A DNA stretch of 64,000 nucleotides. Source: Psococerastis gibbosa. Taxonomy: Eukaryota; Arthropoda; Insecta; Psocodea; Psocidae. The position numbers and the translations under genes were made by a program. The notes under the pieces are model-generated. The model was not told the DNA's origin. It searched no databases and was given only the letters and a program-made list of their open reading frames with translations. Shown here in pieces: positions 42,680 to 53,329 of this stretch (within the stretch, counting starts at the first letter, position 1; every line of letters begins with the position of its first letter). Where the stretch lies: the NCBI GenBank assembly GCA_963971405.1, contig OZ020491.1, positions 8,426,855 through 8,490,854 on the forward strand, written 5' to 3'.

Positions 42680-43393
42680 TACATGGGTTAATTAATGGGT
42701 CAAGGATAATTTTGGGGTTTCGTTTGATATTAAGTAAACAAGCTCCGTAATTGTCATATGTTACGTTTGCATACCAAAGGCGTTTTAATATAAATAATTA
42801 ACAAACAAATAAATACGTAAATAAGTATTTTTTGCGATAGAAAATTTTCAAATAATATGGTAAAACTGCTCATAAAATTACCGAATTGCGAATGAGGGGC
42901 AAGAATTGAGGCCATCAAATGAATCAGCAAGAGGATGCACAATTTTTCGAAGGTTCCCCTTGCTGTATTTGTAAATGCAATAAAAATCGTATCCACCCGT
43001 CAAGAATATTTTTGGCGCATCTCTTAGTAAGAAATCTTCACATTTCTGCTGGAAAAGAAGCTATGAAATTTCACATTAACGAATACATCTTCACTTTTGT
43101 ATTAAAGTTATTGATTTTTATGGTGGTGAGGGATGATGCCTTTGACTATTGAACTGAAAGAGTTATTATTTTCCAACTCTTTGTTGTGAAATGGGCCAAG
43201 TTTAGGCGGGACATTTGAAAAGGTTCAAGTTGTTTTTATTTGTCTTATTATTATTAAAGGACTGTACGTGGACGTAGGTCTAAATGGAGTATGGCCCATT
43301 GAACCCCGCGAACTAAAATAAAGTATATAAAATAAATAAATAAGAATAAAATAACTAATTAAATAAAAAGAAACTGAAATAAATAGCAATTTT
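42680..43393. other. Unassigned sequence
   Basis: AT-rich; open frames on both strands near 42750-43150 have no recognisable domain. Confidence 0.4.
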
Positions 43394-43405
43394 TCTTTTT
43401 AAAGT

Positions 43406-43986
43406 CTCCAGCAATAACGAAACTGACTGTCCTCGCACCATCCGATGTAGGCGACTACTCGACGAAATGGCTGCTGTTGGCTGGACAATTGCACTTCAGT
43501 GGATTCCGAGTCACATAGGTGTGGCTGGAAATGAGAATGCAGACCACCTAGCTAAACTTGGCGCATCACTACAGCAGGTTAAAGTGAAAACTACACTCTC
43601 CTCTGCGAGATCACTAATAAACTGCACATGTGCTAATCAAGTAAAAACTCGTCATGCCACAGCTGCACAGGGCAAGAAGTGGGAGAGGCTAGTAAAGGAC
43701 GGGCCAATCAACCGAAACCTCCCCCGCCACGTGTTTGTTGCCTCCTTCAGAGCCCTCACTGGACACGACTACCTAGCTTCACACCTACATAGGATAGGCG
43801 TATTCGACTCGTCCTCATGCCCCCTGTGTGGACACCCCTCAATGGTGGCCGATCATCTCTTTGGATGCCCGGGGCTTGCAGACGCTCGAGACTCGTCGGT
43901 GAACACAGGAGAATATCTCCTCGCTGATCTATACTGGCTTGCGCGACACCAAATGGCAGAGATGCCAAGAGTGGGCATTGGATAAT
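43406..43986 (+). pseudogene. RNase H C-terminal part of LINE-I ORF2
   Basis: The frame runs from the insertion edge (no true start) to TAA at 43984-43986. It includes the end of an RNase H domain: TIALQWIPSHIGVAGNENAD then HLAKLGASL, where the final Asp of NENAD is the last catalytic acid of the fold, preceded by the conserved PSHIGV.GNE block. After about 80 residues comes LTGHDYLASHLHRIGVF and a Cys-His motif, SSCPLCGHPSMVADHLFGCP. RNase H followed by this Cys motif is the arrangement in I/Jockey/R1-type elements. The first three catalytic acids and the reverse transcriptase are missing through truncation. Confidence 0.9.
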
Positions 43987-43995
43987 AATAATAAA
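43406..43995 (+). mobile_element. LINE-I (I/Jockey-like) 3' end, fresh insertion
   Basis: It is bounded by exact 12-bp duplications TCTTTTTAAAGT (43394-43405 and 43996-44007). It is 5'-truncated inside the RNase H domain and ends with a TAA-repeat tail (GATAATAATAATAAA) directly after the stop, like the TAA-rich ends of I-clade elements. The reading frame is intact over its whole length. Confidence 0.9.
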
Positions 43996-44007
43996 TCTTT
44001 TTAAAGT

Positions 44008-46201
44008 GAAGTTTTGAACCCACACTTCCACAATGATATCATTAAACCCTTTTAAATGTTAATGCCAATCAAATCTGAAACAAATTGATTGAATTATTTT
44101 TCAATCTAATATTCCTTACAGAACTGTTCTCATGCGAAGTTGAAATAATATGATGAAATCTCATTCTACCAGCACAACGAGATTACGTATCGTATAAAAA
44201 CGCTTTCATATGAGAGCTGGGAATTACAATTTTATTAAATTAATTCCGGTTTTCCTTTTTCAAAATTGAAGATTTTGAGTTTATAACTTTGAAAAGGAAA
44301 ATCTCTTCAATGCTGCTGGCGTTTTAGAAATAAATCCGCCAAACCTTGTGGCTGTTTTCTGAATGTTTTCCGGCTTCTTTCTCCTGTGTAGAGAGGAACG
44401 CATCTGCTAGAGCTGCGGGGCTGCCTTATGTTTTATTTTGTTTATTACATATATTATTATTATATTATTATATATTTATGTATTATGTATTTTAATATAT
44501 TATTATCATATATTTATATATTATGTATTTTTGATGTGGAAACTCACATACAGTATGTAAAGAGGATGAAATAGTGACTGTAATGACTTTGCAATAGGGG
44601 TTCTTTCTTTGATTTTAATGCAGCTTTTGAACATCGGTCATTAAAAAGCAATTGGACACTACCACTGTCCGCTTAAAAAAATTGAATAAAATAATTTTTT
44701 TTTTTTAATGTTTGTAGAGCCCGTAATGAGATGTTATAAAGTCGAAGAAATGTCCCGCTAAATTTTGATAAATAGTCTGTGGCCACCTTTGTCACCAATT
44801 GGCCACAGTTTGGGAATTCCTGACATCCTCAGTGTTCGCTTCTTTCTCACAAAATAAATTCAATAAATGAACTAAAATGTAATATTTTATTATTTTTATC
44901 TCCTTTCACTTAACTTTCTACAATGGCGCTAATCCCAGGAGACTACTATACTATACTCCCATTGAACCCACCACTGTTTCGAGCATTTGTTCTAAATTAC
45001 GAAAAGAGCATTAAAACCTGATTTATTGGAACATTTCCCCCTTCTTTTTTTTAGAAACAACACGAAGAAATAAGATATATTATGAAAAGCTTCTGACGGG
45101 AGCGAGCTGGGACGCGCTGAAGGGGGGGGGGGTGAGTTAAGACAGAATGAAGAACTGCATCTGCCCAGCGGAATTAAAATACGCACAAAAACATGAACGT
45201 GGAATTAGAATTGCTTGTTCTAGACGTGTAATTAAATTGGAAAACGCTGCTCGCTATCATTTCTTTCCCCTCTTTCCCCCTTTGTATATAAAGCGGACTA
45301 ATTCAAATTCTCGAGAAAGCGCGCCAAAAAAGGAAATGAAATTGGACATAGAGAAGGAAGGTTAAAGGTATCTCTCAAAGGAGTGAAGCCAGCTTGGTTC
45401 TGCTTCTCAGTTTTCTTTTATTAAGTCGCTTGTTTTTAACTGGCCTCTTTTGATGCTTCTTCGAGATAATATGGCGGTTTTCGGTTTCTATAGAACCTGT
45501 TTCCCTTCTATTTTCTAACGGTTTCCTTAGCTAAGGCTGTAAAGATGTTTCTAGGGACATCCTAGTTGTCTTGTACCCTCCACCGAATAGCCTCTCACAC
45601 GTTGTAGTAGGTGTAATCGTTCCTGCTCACTGGAATGTAATGTAATCTTTGATATTTTTTTATAATAATAATAATAAAATAATAATTTATAATACCTGAT
45701 AATTATTTTAATCCTTTTTTCATAAATTGCACCAAAAAAATCTTTAATGTACGCGTGCGCGGACACTCCGCGGGCACTCCGCGCGCGCGGACACAGGCAT
45801 TTGCCTCTGTTGCCTATTGGTAAATCCGCCATTGCTTATAGTGCCAATTTCTGTCTGTCTTTGTACGCGAGGCGTTACGAAGCGGTTTGCAATACTGTTA
45901 CACAAATCGGAAGCAGCAGATGACAAATGGCATCCATTAATATCCCGTGGGAAATATACAAACATTTGCCAGTGCAAATCATGAGCTGGTTTCCTTCAGT
46001 AGTCTGTGAGTAAACCAACTCGCTCGTTTGCTAATCAATTTATTCCGCTACAAATCACAATTCACAAATCATTTTGACTGTAATGTATCATGAATTCATA
46101 ATTTCAAATTACAATAGTTCCCTGATTTTATGCTGTACGCCTGCTTTGGAATGTGTTGAAAATTTTGTTTTACCTGTCTCAAAGCATATTACAAGTTGAA
46201 A
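44008..46201. other. Unassigned, CpG-rich pocket at 45745-45800
   Basis: Mostly AT-rich and unassigned. It contains a TATTATTATA-type microsatellite at 44450-44525, a G11 run (45122-45132) and an unusual CG-rich pocket at 45750-45797 (GCGTGCGCGGACACTCCGCG and a near repeat). Part of 44770-44815 resembles repeat F (CACCAATTGGCCACAGTTTG). Confidence 0.4.
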
Positions 46202-46209
46202 CGGTTGGT

Positions 46210-46417
46210 CAGTGGCGCATATAAGGGGGACCCAGGGTCTCCCCCAAATGGGTAACGGTTAAGACGAAATAAACCAATGTCAGTTGTTGTGATGCCTAAT
46301 TTGCCAGATCTAGGAGATGTTAGAGTCAACAGTGACCGGTAAGCGGTTAGGTTGGTAGAATTCAAAGTCATCTCTGGTCTTGACCCCCCCCCTTACTATT
46401 TTATTAATACGACACTG
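46210..46417. mobile_element. Possible hAT-like MITE
   Basis: Left end CAGTGGCGCATATAAGGGGG and inverted right end CAGTGTCGTATTAATAAAAT with a C run inside. The flanking octamers CGGTTGGT and CAGTTGCC match only partly, so the target duplication is degraded or the right boundary is misplaced. Confidence 0.4.
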
Positions 46418-46934
46418 CAGTTGCCACTCTAAAGTCACCCTAAAGGTAGTTATAACATTCGAAGAATTAATGTTCTCCGCCTGATGAGTGCCCAAGTTAC
46501 ATATAATCGGGCTGTTTTAGCCCCCAACAATAACATGCAGAAAGCATGTGACTGAACTTTTTTTTATTATTTTTTATTTTATTTTTTATTTTTTAAAGAA
46601 GGTTAATCGCAAACAAACAATTCAATGAACGTATCCGATTGACCTCTTCAGTCGCCTCACTAAGTTACCTAATAGGTACTTGTATCGAGTTACGACACGT
46701 CTCCGATCGCATGGCGTGTAGAGACTCGCACAAGTACAAGCACGCTACCACCTGGCCATCGAAGTCGATTTGTCTATTGTCTATTGCGTTGAACTTGCTG
46801 CACCTATACGTATCTTATGATTTGAAATTTCAGCCGAATGGAAAGTCTGATCATCATTTAAATTATGGTTTTATTACTCAACAAAAAGAAAAGGTAATGT
46901 ACACTACATTTTAAATTGACCTGTATTCGCAAAA
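46418..46934. other. Unassigned sequence
   Basis: The frame at 46639-46914 has no recognised domain. No gene is claimed. Confidence 0.35.
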
Positions 46935-47303
46935 GCCTTTAAGTTGTGGTGCTACAGAAGAATCTTGAAAATCCCATGGAGAGACCTCATAACCAACGAA
47001 GAAGTGCTCCATAGAACATAAAAAAAAAATCTATTATGGCCACCATTTCAACAAGAAGAGGCAAATGGATGGGGCATATTCTGAGACACGAAGGGCTCCT
47101 CAAGAACATCATTGAGGGTATGGTTGAAGGCACCAACTCAAGAGGACGACAGAGGAAGGAGTACCTAGATGAAGATGTCATGAAGGACCAAGGGTGCGAC
47201 ACCTACAAAGAACTGAAAAGGACCGCTCAAAACAGACAAAAGTTGAGGAGAAGAATACAACATTCGCTGCAAACCAATCCCTAAATTGCAACTCAAGAAA
47301 AAG
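46935..47303 (+). pseudogene. LINE-B ORF C-terminus, plus strand
   Basis: Protein in two frames: WCYRRILKIPWRDLITNEEV, LHRT, then a frameshift in an A10 run near 47025, then TRRGKWMGHILRHEGLLKNI, IEGMVEGTNSRGRQRKEYLD, DVMKDQGCDTYKELKRTAQN and a stop at 47282-47284. W-C-x-R-R-x-L ... T-N-E-E-V-L and G-H-I-L-R-H are hallmark C-terminal blocks of invertebrate non-LTR endonuclease/reverse transcriptases. The tail TTGCAACTCAAGAAAAAGA follows. A weak duplication ATTCGCAAA/ATTCACAAA flanks it (46925, 47304). Confidence 0.85.
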
Positions 47304-47313
47304 ATTCACAAAT

Positions 47314-47997
47314 AAAATGCCTTGAATACCCATATTAAAAATACTAGATAGTGGAATAATCGCGATTGACATGCATTCACTTACGTCGGAAACGGAGCTT
47401 CATAAACCTTTTTGTGTTTTTATAAGGAACATTTCTTTTGCTTCGATTAAAAATGTTATTGCATGCTTTTGAAAAGGAAAGAAAGAAAATGCCACGTGTG
47501 CCATGTTTTTGTTTTTAGAATTGGACAACTTAATCACGATTCAATCCTCGTCGATTTGCCTAATGCCATCAGTTAGCTTATGGGTTCCATCAATCTATTC
47601 TATAATATTATCTTTGGTTATTTCAAGTGAAGCCTAGCACTTTACGCTACTCTTGCTACAGAAAAGGAGCAAAATTCAAAACATGCTAAATTAAATCAGA
47701 TGTTATTTTTAAGAATTAATAATGTCACGTGAATCATTTCTCCTATTACTTTTCATTTGGTCACGGAAGTTTAATAAGACCTGCGTGAGTATTATAATCG
47801 TGCTCTTATTTTTATTTCAATTACTAACTGTTCCTCCTAGCCGGAAACAACTATAACATTTAATTTCGATAGCATGCCTAATCATCTTTCTTCCAGACAA
47901 ATTGGCCTTGGCTGCAGGAAGTTGAATTTCGCACGATCAAACTGTTTTTTGGTGCCATAGCCTGCTAGAGAGCAGGGGTTATCAGTTTCCTTTGATT
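47314..47997. other. Unassigned AT-rich sequence
   Basis: Nothing recognised. Confidence 0.45.
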
Positions 47998-48010
47998 GGA
48001 AGGTTTCTTG

Positions 48011-48248
48011 CATTTTAGGATCACCCGGTGGCTGGCGGAAGCAAGGCCACAAGGTAAAAGACCTATTGGCAGGCCGAGGACAACCATCGAGGAAAGAATT
48101 GAACAACTCGCCGGAGCAAGAGGAAAAACAATGGCTGTGCTTAATGAGGTACCGTCCGTCCGGGTCGAGTACAGGAAATAGTTCCGGGGCGACCCCCTCA
48201 CGCTGCGCACGCGGCACTAAGAGGAATGAGGAGGAAGAAGAAAAAGAA
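48011..48248 (+). pseudogene. LINE-D insertion with 13-bp target duplication
   Basis: It is flanked by GGAAGGTTTCTTG (47998-48010) and GGAAGATTTCTTG (48249-48261), 12 of 13 identical. The frame reads RITRWLAEARPQGKRPIGRP, then TTIEERIEQLAGARGKTMAV and SVRVEYRK with a stop at 48179-48181. The tail GCGCACGCGGCACTAAGAGG and GAGGAGGAAGAAG follows. It is the cleanest LINE-D 3' end in the window and gives the reference for the split copy at 21180-22035. Confidence 0.85.
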
Positions 48249-48261
48249 GGAAGATTTCTTG

Positions 48262-49038
48262 ATCATTTATGCATAGCGACTGCGACTGAAGCTGCTAATA
48301 CAAATAAACTTTATCAAAAGGATAAAAAAAAACTCGCCAGTTTTACTTCTGTCTATTCCAGGGAACCAATTTTGGCAAGGCCTGTTTGTTTGAAATTAAA
48401 AAAAATGCTATAGTTTGTTTAATAACTTTTGTCCTCAGTTTTAAATCATCTTGTCTCTAACTAAGAGCACAGAAAACATAATTAAATTGCGCTGAGTGTA
48501 AAATGGGGTCAACAATTCACTCAAGGGCTTTGTTCCTGCCCGTCTGCTCTTCTTTCTTTTTTTTTTGTGTTGGCACTTGTCCGCCTTTTGACGACAACTA
48601 ACTGCTTTGCCACCAGTTTTTCTTTGTATTCTCGAGAGAAAATGGGCTTTATATTTCGGATAGCGCTGGTGCCATCCGAGTTTCACAGTTAGATTTAACA
48701 GCTTGCCCATTGTCTTCTGTCATTGGATTAGTGTTGAGTGGTTTTGCATTTAAAGGTTCCTGAGTTGCTTTACGATATATGAAATTCTGTTTAGTTAATT
48801 TAATTTATAGATATTCGTTGGTATTATCTTCTTCTGCTTCTTCTTCTTATTATTTATCTACTTTTTTAGTAACCCCCTCATGGTGTAAAGGGACTTTGAA
48901 TTCATACATAACACAATCTCTGTCGATTTTTGCTTGGGTTCAACTTTTGATATTATATAGAGCCAAGACTTTCTGCTTGATCTCGCTATGATATACATAT
49001 ATAAGGGGTTTTCCTGGCTATAGTGGATTCCGAACCAC
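48262..49038. other. Unassigned sequence
   Basis: No recognised gene. A short piece at 49019-49040 (TATAGTGGATTCCGAACCAC) matches the middle of SINE2 in minus orientation. Confidence 0.4.
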
Positions 49039-49425
49039 ATGGCTTCAGCTACAGTAGTACCATATCCTTTAGCGCTTTTATTCTGGTCTGACGTCTGTCT
49101 GGGTAGACGGAACAACCAGCTGCAGATGGAAGAACCAAAGACGACGCAAATATCAAGGAAGAAATTGCTTTCGGTGCTCAAATACCCTACCCCACCTGAC
49201 GGAGCCCCAATAGGCTATGAACGGGGATCAAACGATACCGCGCGAACCTATGTAGGGGGGGGGGGGCTGGCAGAAAAACCGGCGTGTGAATGTGGGCAAC
49301 TAAAAAATGACAACCACCTTCTTGTCTGCCCGAGGTTTGAAGAAGCTTGTCTTCTCGAAGCCAGTGACAAGCCAGGCCGCAAAATTTTGCCATAGCCCCG
49401 GGCACGTTAAGTAAGTATTCTTGTC
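49039..49425 (+). pseudogene. LINE-F ORF C-terminus
   Basis: The frame reads RRNNQLQMEEPKTTQISRK, KYPTPPDGAPIGYERG, then VGGGG (from a G12 run at 49255-49266), PACECGQLKNDNHLLVCPRF and EEACLLEASDKPGRKILP before TAG. CECG...D-x-H-L-L-V-C-P is the Cys-His motif seen at the C-terminus of Jockey-type elements. The G run is probably an expansion, so the original frame there is uncertain. The 3' tail GGGCACGTTAAGTAAGT matches 3890-4035. Confidence 0.6.
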
Positions 49426-50856
49426 CGGACTTAATTGTTAAGGGGATTTTTTTTCAGCAGATTCCCATACTTTTAACATCAAGAGTCGCTTCTGTATGAT
49501 ACTCAATATCGTTAGAAATTAAAAAAAAAGAAAAAAAAGTGTAGTTTAGAGTAAGAAACTGCCAAAAATTTGGTAAAACATTAAATAAAAATGCCGCCAT
49601 AGCTCACCATAAAACACGGGTTGTCCACGATATAAGTTGTGGGACAAGATTGGAGTTAATCGAATCGGGCATTTGTTATAGTGAAGAAAATTGGCAATTG
49701 GGTTTATAAAGTGATCAATAACGCTTTAGGGAACAAAATTCGACCATAATCTCAAAATTCAACCTTAACATCCGTTCATACATTCAATTATATAAGTCTT
49801 CATTTCATAAGTAGGTTTGGCATGGAAATAATACAATGATGATTTCCCCTCTTTCCTTTTAGGGCAAACTACCTCCCCCCCCCCCCCCTCCTCCTCATTT
49901 GCGAGCTTTTAAAGGGCAGGCGACGTAATTAGCAGTTCATATTTGCTGAGCTGAGCATGTGTGGAATTTTTAGAAGTCCCACTAAGGGATATGTACTAAG
50001 TGAAAACTACTTATCAAACAGATATATTTAATTAGTGTCTTTCCATTAGGGAACTAATGTTTTATCCAATTACACTGTTTCTAATTTAAAATATTTCATT
50101 TTGAGTTTCGCACTCCTGTTCCATCCCTTTTGGTATATTATGTTATTGCTCAAATTACCTCCCTTGAGTTTTCTGGATATTTGCAGAGAATTTTAAGTGT
50201 AAAGTCGATTTATGTAGGTGAATTCTATGTGCAATTTTCAATTACCCACCTACAATTTTTTTTCTACTTTTTTTTTGCGTTTTTTGGAACTTATTCGTCT
50301 TTGTTTTCTTCTGGCTCTGCACCCTAGTGAACTATGACCTGTTCAGCAACATGTCTCCAGTCACCTCGGTTTTGTCCACCATCTACCAACTTACAACTCC
50401 CGGAGGTCGGTTTCTAATTCGCTCTTCCAGCCGTCTGAAGCTGGCTAGCTGGGTCTATACACCTCGCGGGAGAGGCCTGGCTAGGGCGAACATCCCCTGA
50501 ATATGTCTTCATCTATCTAAGCTTCATATAATACAGAGTATTTTTGAATTAATGTAGTACTTACCGCTGGCAGTTATCTAACACTTCAGAGTATATCAAC
50601 TATATATATATATCGTAGCTTTATGATTGTGGATCTGCCCATGTAAGTGTAGTCTTCTAGTCTACATATATGCTCAAAATGCATATCGTAAGTGCCGCAC
50701 CGATCTATCGACTTTTGAAACAGAAAGAAGTCATTAAATCTGGCGCGAAAGACAGCGCTAGTGTATGATGCCACTGACAGTGTGGTAGAAGACTCTCGAA
50801 AATATTGGACGTCGGCTATATCTCTCTATTAATGTATTGGTTTTTAGCGTTTCTGC
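49426..50856. other. Unassigned sequence
   Basis: It contains a C14 run near 49876. The part 50330-50500 is GC-richer (GACCTGTTCAGCAACATGTC, GAGGTCGGTTTCTAATTC) and may be a further LINE 3' end, but I cannot confirm it. Confidence 0.35.
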
Positions 50857-50859
50857 ATT

Positions 50860-51175
50860 GGCGGGGTTTCCACCGACCTCTCATTGCAGAATGCAAATGA
50901 CATTGACGGAAATTTTTGTTTTACTCTATGCCATAGTTAAAATTGACCAATGATCATAGAGTAAAATCACAAACTAATTAAAATTAAAAAAGGGCGTCAT
51001 TGGATATGTTAAGTACAAACATATAGATTTCTATAAAAAGAAAAATTCAAATTTTCGTTAGTGTCATTTGCATTCTGCAATGAGAGGTCGGTGGAATACC
51101 CGCCTAAGTCTTCAATGTCTGCTACCACGCCAATGTCTTTGCTTTCTGCAATGAGAGGTCGGGGGAAACCCCGCC
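50860..51175. mobile_element. MITE-H foldback, right arm extended
   Basis: Left end GGCGGGGTTTCCACCGACCT. The outer right end is its inverse (GACCCCCTTTGGGGCGG-type), reached after an internal end at about 51105 (ATACCCGCC followed by TAA). The right arm carries GTCTGCTACCACGCCAATGT that has no partner on the left. Flanks are ATT on both sides (50857-50859 and 51176-51178). Core TTGACCAATGATCATAGAGT is shared. Confidence 0.75.
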
Positions 51176-51199
51176 ATTGCATAGAATCAAACAGTTTAA

Positions 51200-51337
51200 G
51201 GCGCAATTCCACCGACCTTGATAGTGATAGTGATACTGATATTGACGTGGTAGCACACATTTTTAGACTATCTTTAATGTCTGCTACCACGTTATATCAG
51301 TATCACTATCACTATCAAGGTCGGTGGAATTTGCGCC
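51200..51337. mobile_element. Short perfect foldback MITE, TAA duplication
   Basis: 138 bp flanked by TAA (51197-51199 and 51338-51340). Both arms read GGCGCAATTCCACCGACCTT (right arm with one extra A) followed by GATAGTGATAGTGATACTGA and GTGGTAGCA. The central loop is only about 25 bases. It has the same outer end type as the MITE-H set but none of the shared core. Confidence 0.85.
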
Positions 51338-51526
51338 TAACCTCAATAAAAAACCCTGATTGCCCAATGCATACAGATTTTCTTCTTGACATTTTCTAAA
51401 GCACTGTATTTTAGTGGCGCTCTACTTTTTAAAGTTTGCAAATACATTACTAAACTAGTCTTACTTAATTCATGTACGGAACTTTCGCATTCTTAAACTC
51501 AAAAGCATGTTAATTTAAATTTTCAG

Positions 51527-51883
51527 ACCAACGGTTCTGCTCAGGTGCCAACTTTAAAGGTGGAAACATTTCCATTGAAGGTAAATCTTTTCAACTGCTG
51601 TCAACCGAAAATCTTACAAAGGGTTTCAACCATTGAGTTGCGACTCCGTTTAATAAATTTTACGTATTACATTGCGCAATATATTACAGTTTCCATGGGA
51701 ACATGGGAGGATGTTATAAGTTTGAGTCTTCAGCCAGCCGGAAATTTTGAAGAGTTATCTCCAGATGGAGACATTTTGGAGATGAAGCTATTTCTTCGTT
51801 ATTTACAATTACGAAGATTAAAATGTAGGATAATGTCGCTTGCGTCTTTGAACAACTTAATATTTGAGGGATTTTCTGTTTAA
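51527..51883 (+). CDS. Possible terminal exon, unknown protein
   Basis: TTAAATTTTCAG ends at 51526 and could be a splice acceptor. The frame then runs 118 codons to TAA at 51881-51883, without an ATG near its start: TNGSAQVPTLKVETFPLKVN, YIAQYITVSMGTWEDVISLS, LQPAGNFEELSPDGDILEMK, FLRYLQLRRLKCRIMSLASL. AATAAA occurs about 230 bases downstream. I recognise no family. It could be a real last exon, a decayed retroelement part, or chance. Confidence 0.25.
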   Translation, partial: TNGSAQVPTLKVETFPLKVNLFNCCQPKILQRVSTIELRLRLINFTYYIAQYITVSMGTWEDVISLSLQPAGNFEELSPDGDILEMKLFLRYLQLRRLKCRIMSLASLNNLIFEGFSV

Positions 51884-52430
51884 ATAGTAAATGGGAGCCA
51901 TCTTAGTTTGTCTACTGTACAGTAGTAATTTGTAAATACTGTATATACTGTAACAGAGAAACGACATGACATTCCCGCCAAGAGATGATTTTGAACTTTG
52001 TCGACGTAGTATTTTCACCTGCGCATTTTGTAGCTTATTTGGTTAAAAATTCATGCTATTTAATTTCAGTATAAACTTTTTAACTATTACAAAAATAATT
52101 GTTATCGTGCAAGTATGAATAAAATTATAGTGTTATGACAAAATAAACTTATCTTCAAATTATCTTAAAAAAGTGTGCTGACTACATACTTTGTATCAAA
52201 AACGTCTAGTCGGCTGTCATAAAGGACTTAATGAGTCTGTTTTGTGTATTGTCATTCCACTTGCATAATCTATGGAATTTGCACAACTATTGTATTCAAA
52301 AAATTTCCAAAATGATTGCACTGAAGTAGTCCACTCCGATTGTACCTTAAAGTTTTTCACTGGGAATTTCCCAACCAAAACTGGGTTTGCACAACTATTG
52401 GAATTCAGTACACCTGCTCAAAACAATTTC
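51884..52430. other. Unassigned, local repeats at right
   Basis: Segments at 52310-52430, 52720-52790 and 52880-52955 share TTGTACCTTAAA, AACTGGNTTTGC.CAACTATTGG and CACCTGCTCAAAA phrases, indicating a local or dispersed repeat interrupted by the element at 52436-52715. Confidence 0.4.
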
Positions 52431-52435
52431 CTAAG

Positions 52436-52715
52436 CGATGAAATGAAATGACAACGTCTTTATATTAGACGAGCTTTAGCCCCAAGGGCTACTCTTCCAG
52501 CTAACCTATTTTAGTATTAAAATTATTATATGTACATATTATTTTTTCATACAAAAGAAAAACAGAGAAAATAATAATAATACAAAAAATCAGACACTCA
52601 TTCATCCACTCTCACACATCACTCCCCAGAAACTGATGGCAGGCTGTCCTAAATCTCCCCAAATTATTCTCTGTCCTTGTTTCTTCTGGCAAGGAATGAT
52701 GACACAGAGATACCA
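52436..52715 (-). mobile_element. Retroelement 3' end with (ATTTC)n tail
   Basis: The minus strand reads GAAGAGTAGCCCTTGGGGCT, AAAGCTCGTCTAATATAAAG and ACGTTGTCATTTCATTTCAT, a 3'-end structure with a short tandem tail. Upstream, a stop-broken stretch is GC-richer (AGGACAGCCTGCCATCAGTT). It interrupts the flanking local repeat, consistent with insertion. Confidence 0.5.
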
Positions 52716-52958
52716 CTCCAAACTGCAATTGTACCTTAAAATTTTCTAACCATAACTGGCTTTGCTCAACTATTGGAATTCAATACACCTGACAACTAAA
52801 AATAAAATTATAAATACCTTGCGCTTAATTCCACAAATTTTATTCTTATTTGTCTTGTAGCCACTGGAGAAACTCTCTCATGGTTCAGTTCACCTGCTCA
52901 AAAAAATTTTCTAACTGATGGCAGTGAAGTATGGTACCGTACTCGGATTGAACCTTAA

Positions 52959-53328
52959 GAGTGTACAGGCCATAGGAAAGTGGCAGCCCGAAATTTAATA
53001 CTTTTTATTTTTTATTTAATTAACTAAGCATGTTATTAAAGATTTGGCTCATCAAAGTTGTAGAAGACTACTTCATGCATCATATAATAAGGTATTTTTA
53101 GTTTTCGAAATTGCAGTTTTTTTATAAAATCGATAATACGTGAAAAGTTATTGTTTATAAAATATTTGCATGTTTATGAATAAACTACAATTTCGAAAAT
53201 TAAAAATATCTTATAATATGATGCATGAAGTAGTATTCTACAACTTTGATGAGGCAAATCTTTAATAACATGCATAGTTCATTAAATGAAAAATAAAAAG
53301 TATGAAATTTCGGGCTGCCAATTTTCCC
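52959..53328. mobile_element. MITE-P, right end truncated
   Basis: It starts after TTAA (52955-52958) with GAGTGTACAGGCCATAGGAA. The arms match 2800-3184 in order, including ACTACTTCATGCATCATATA and its inverse, up to CGGGCTGCCAATTTTCCC, after which the terminal bases and TTAA are missing. Confidence 0.75.
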
Positions 53329-53329
53329 A

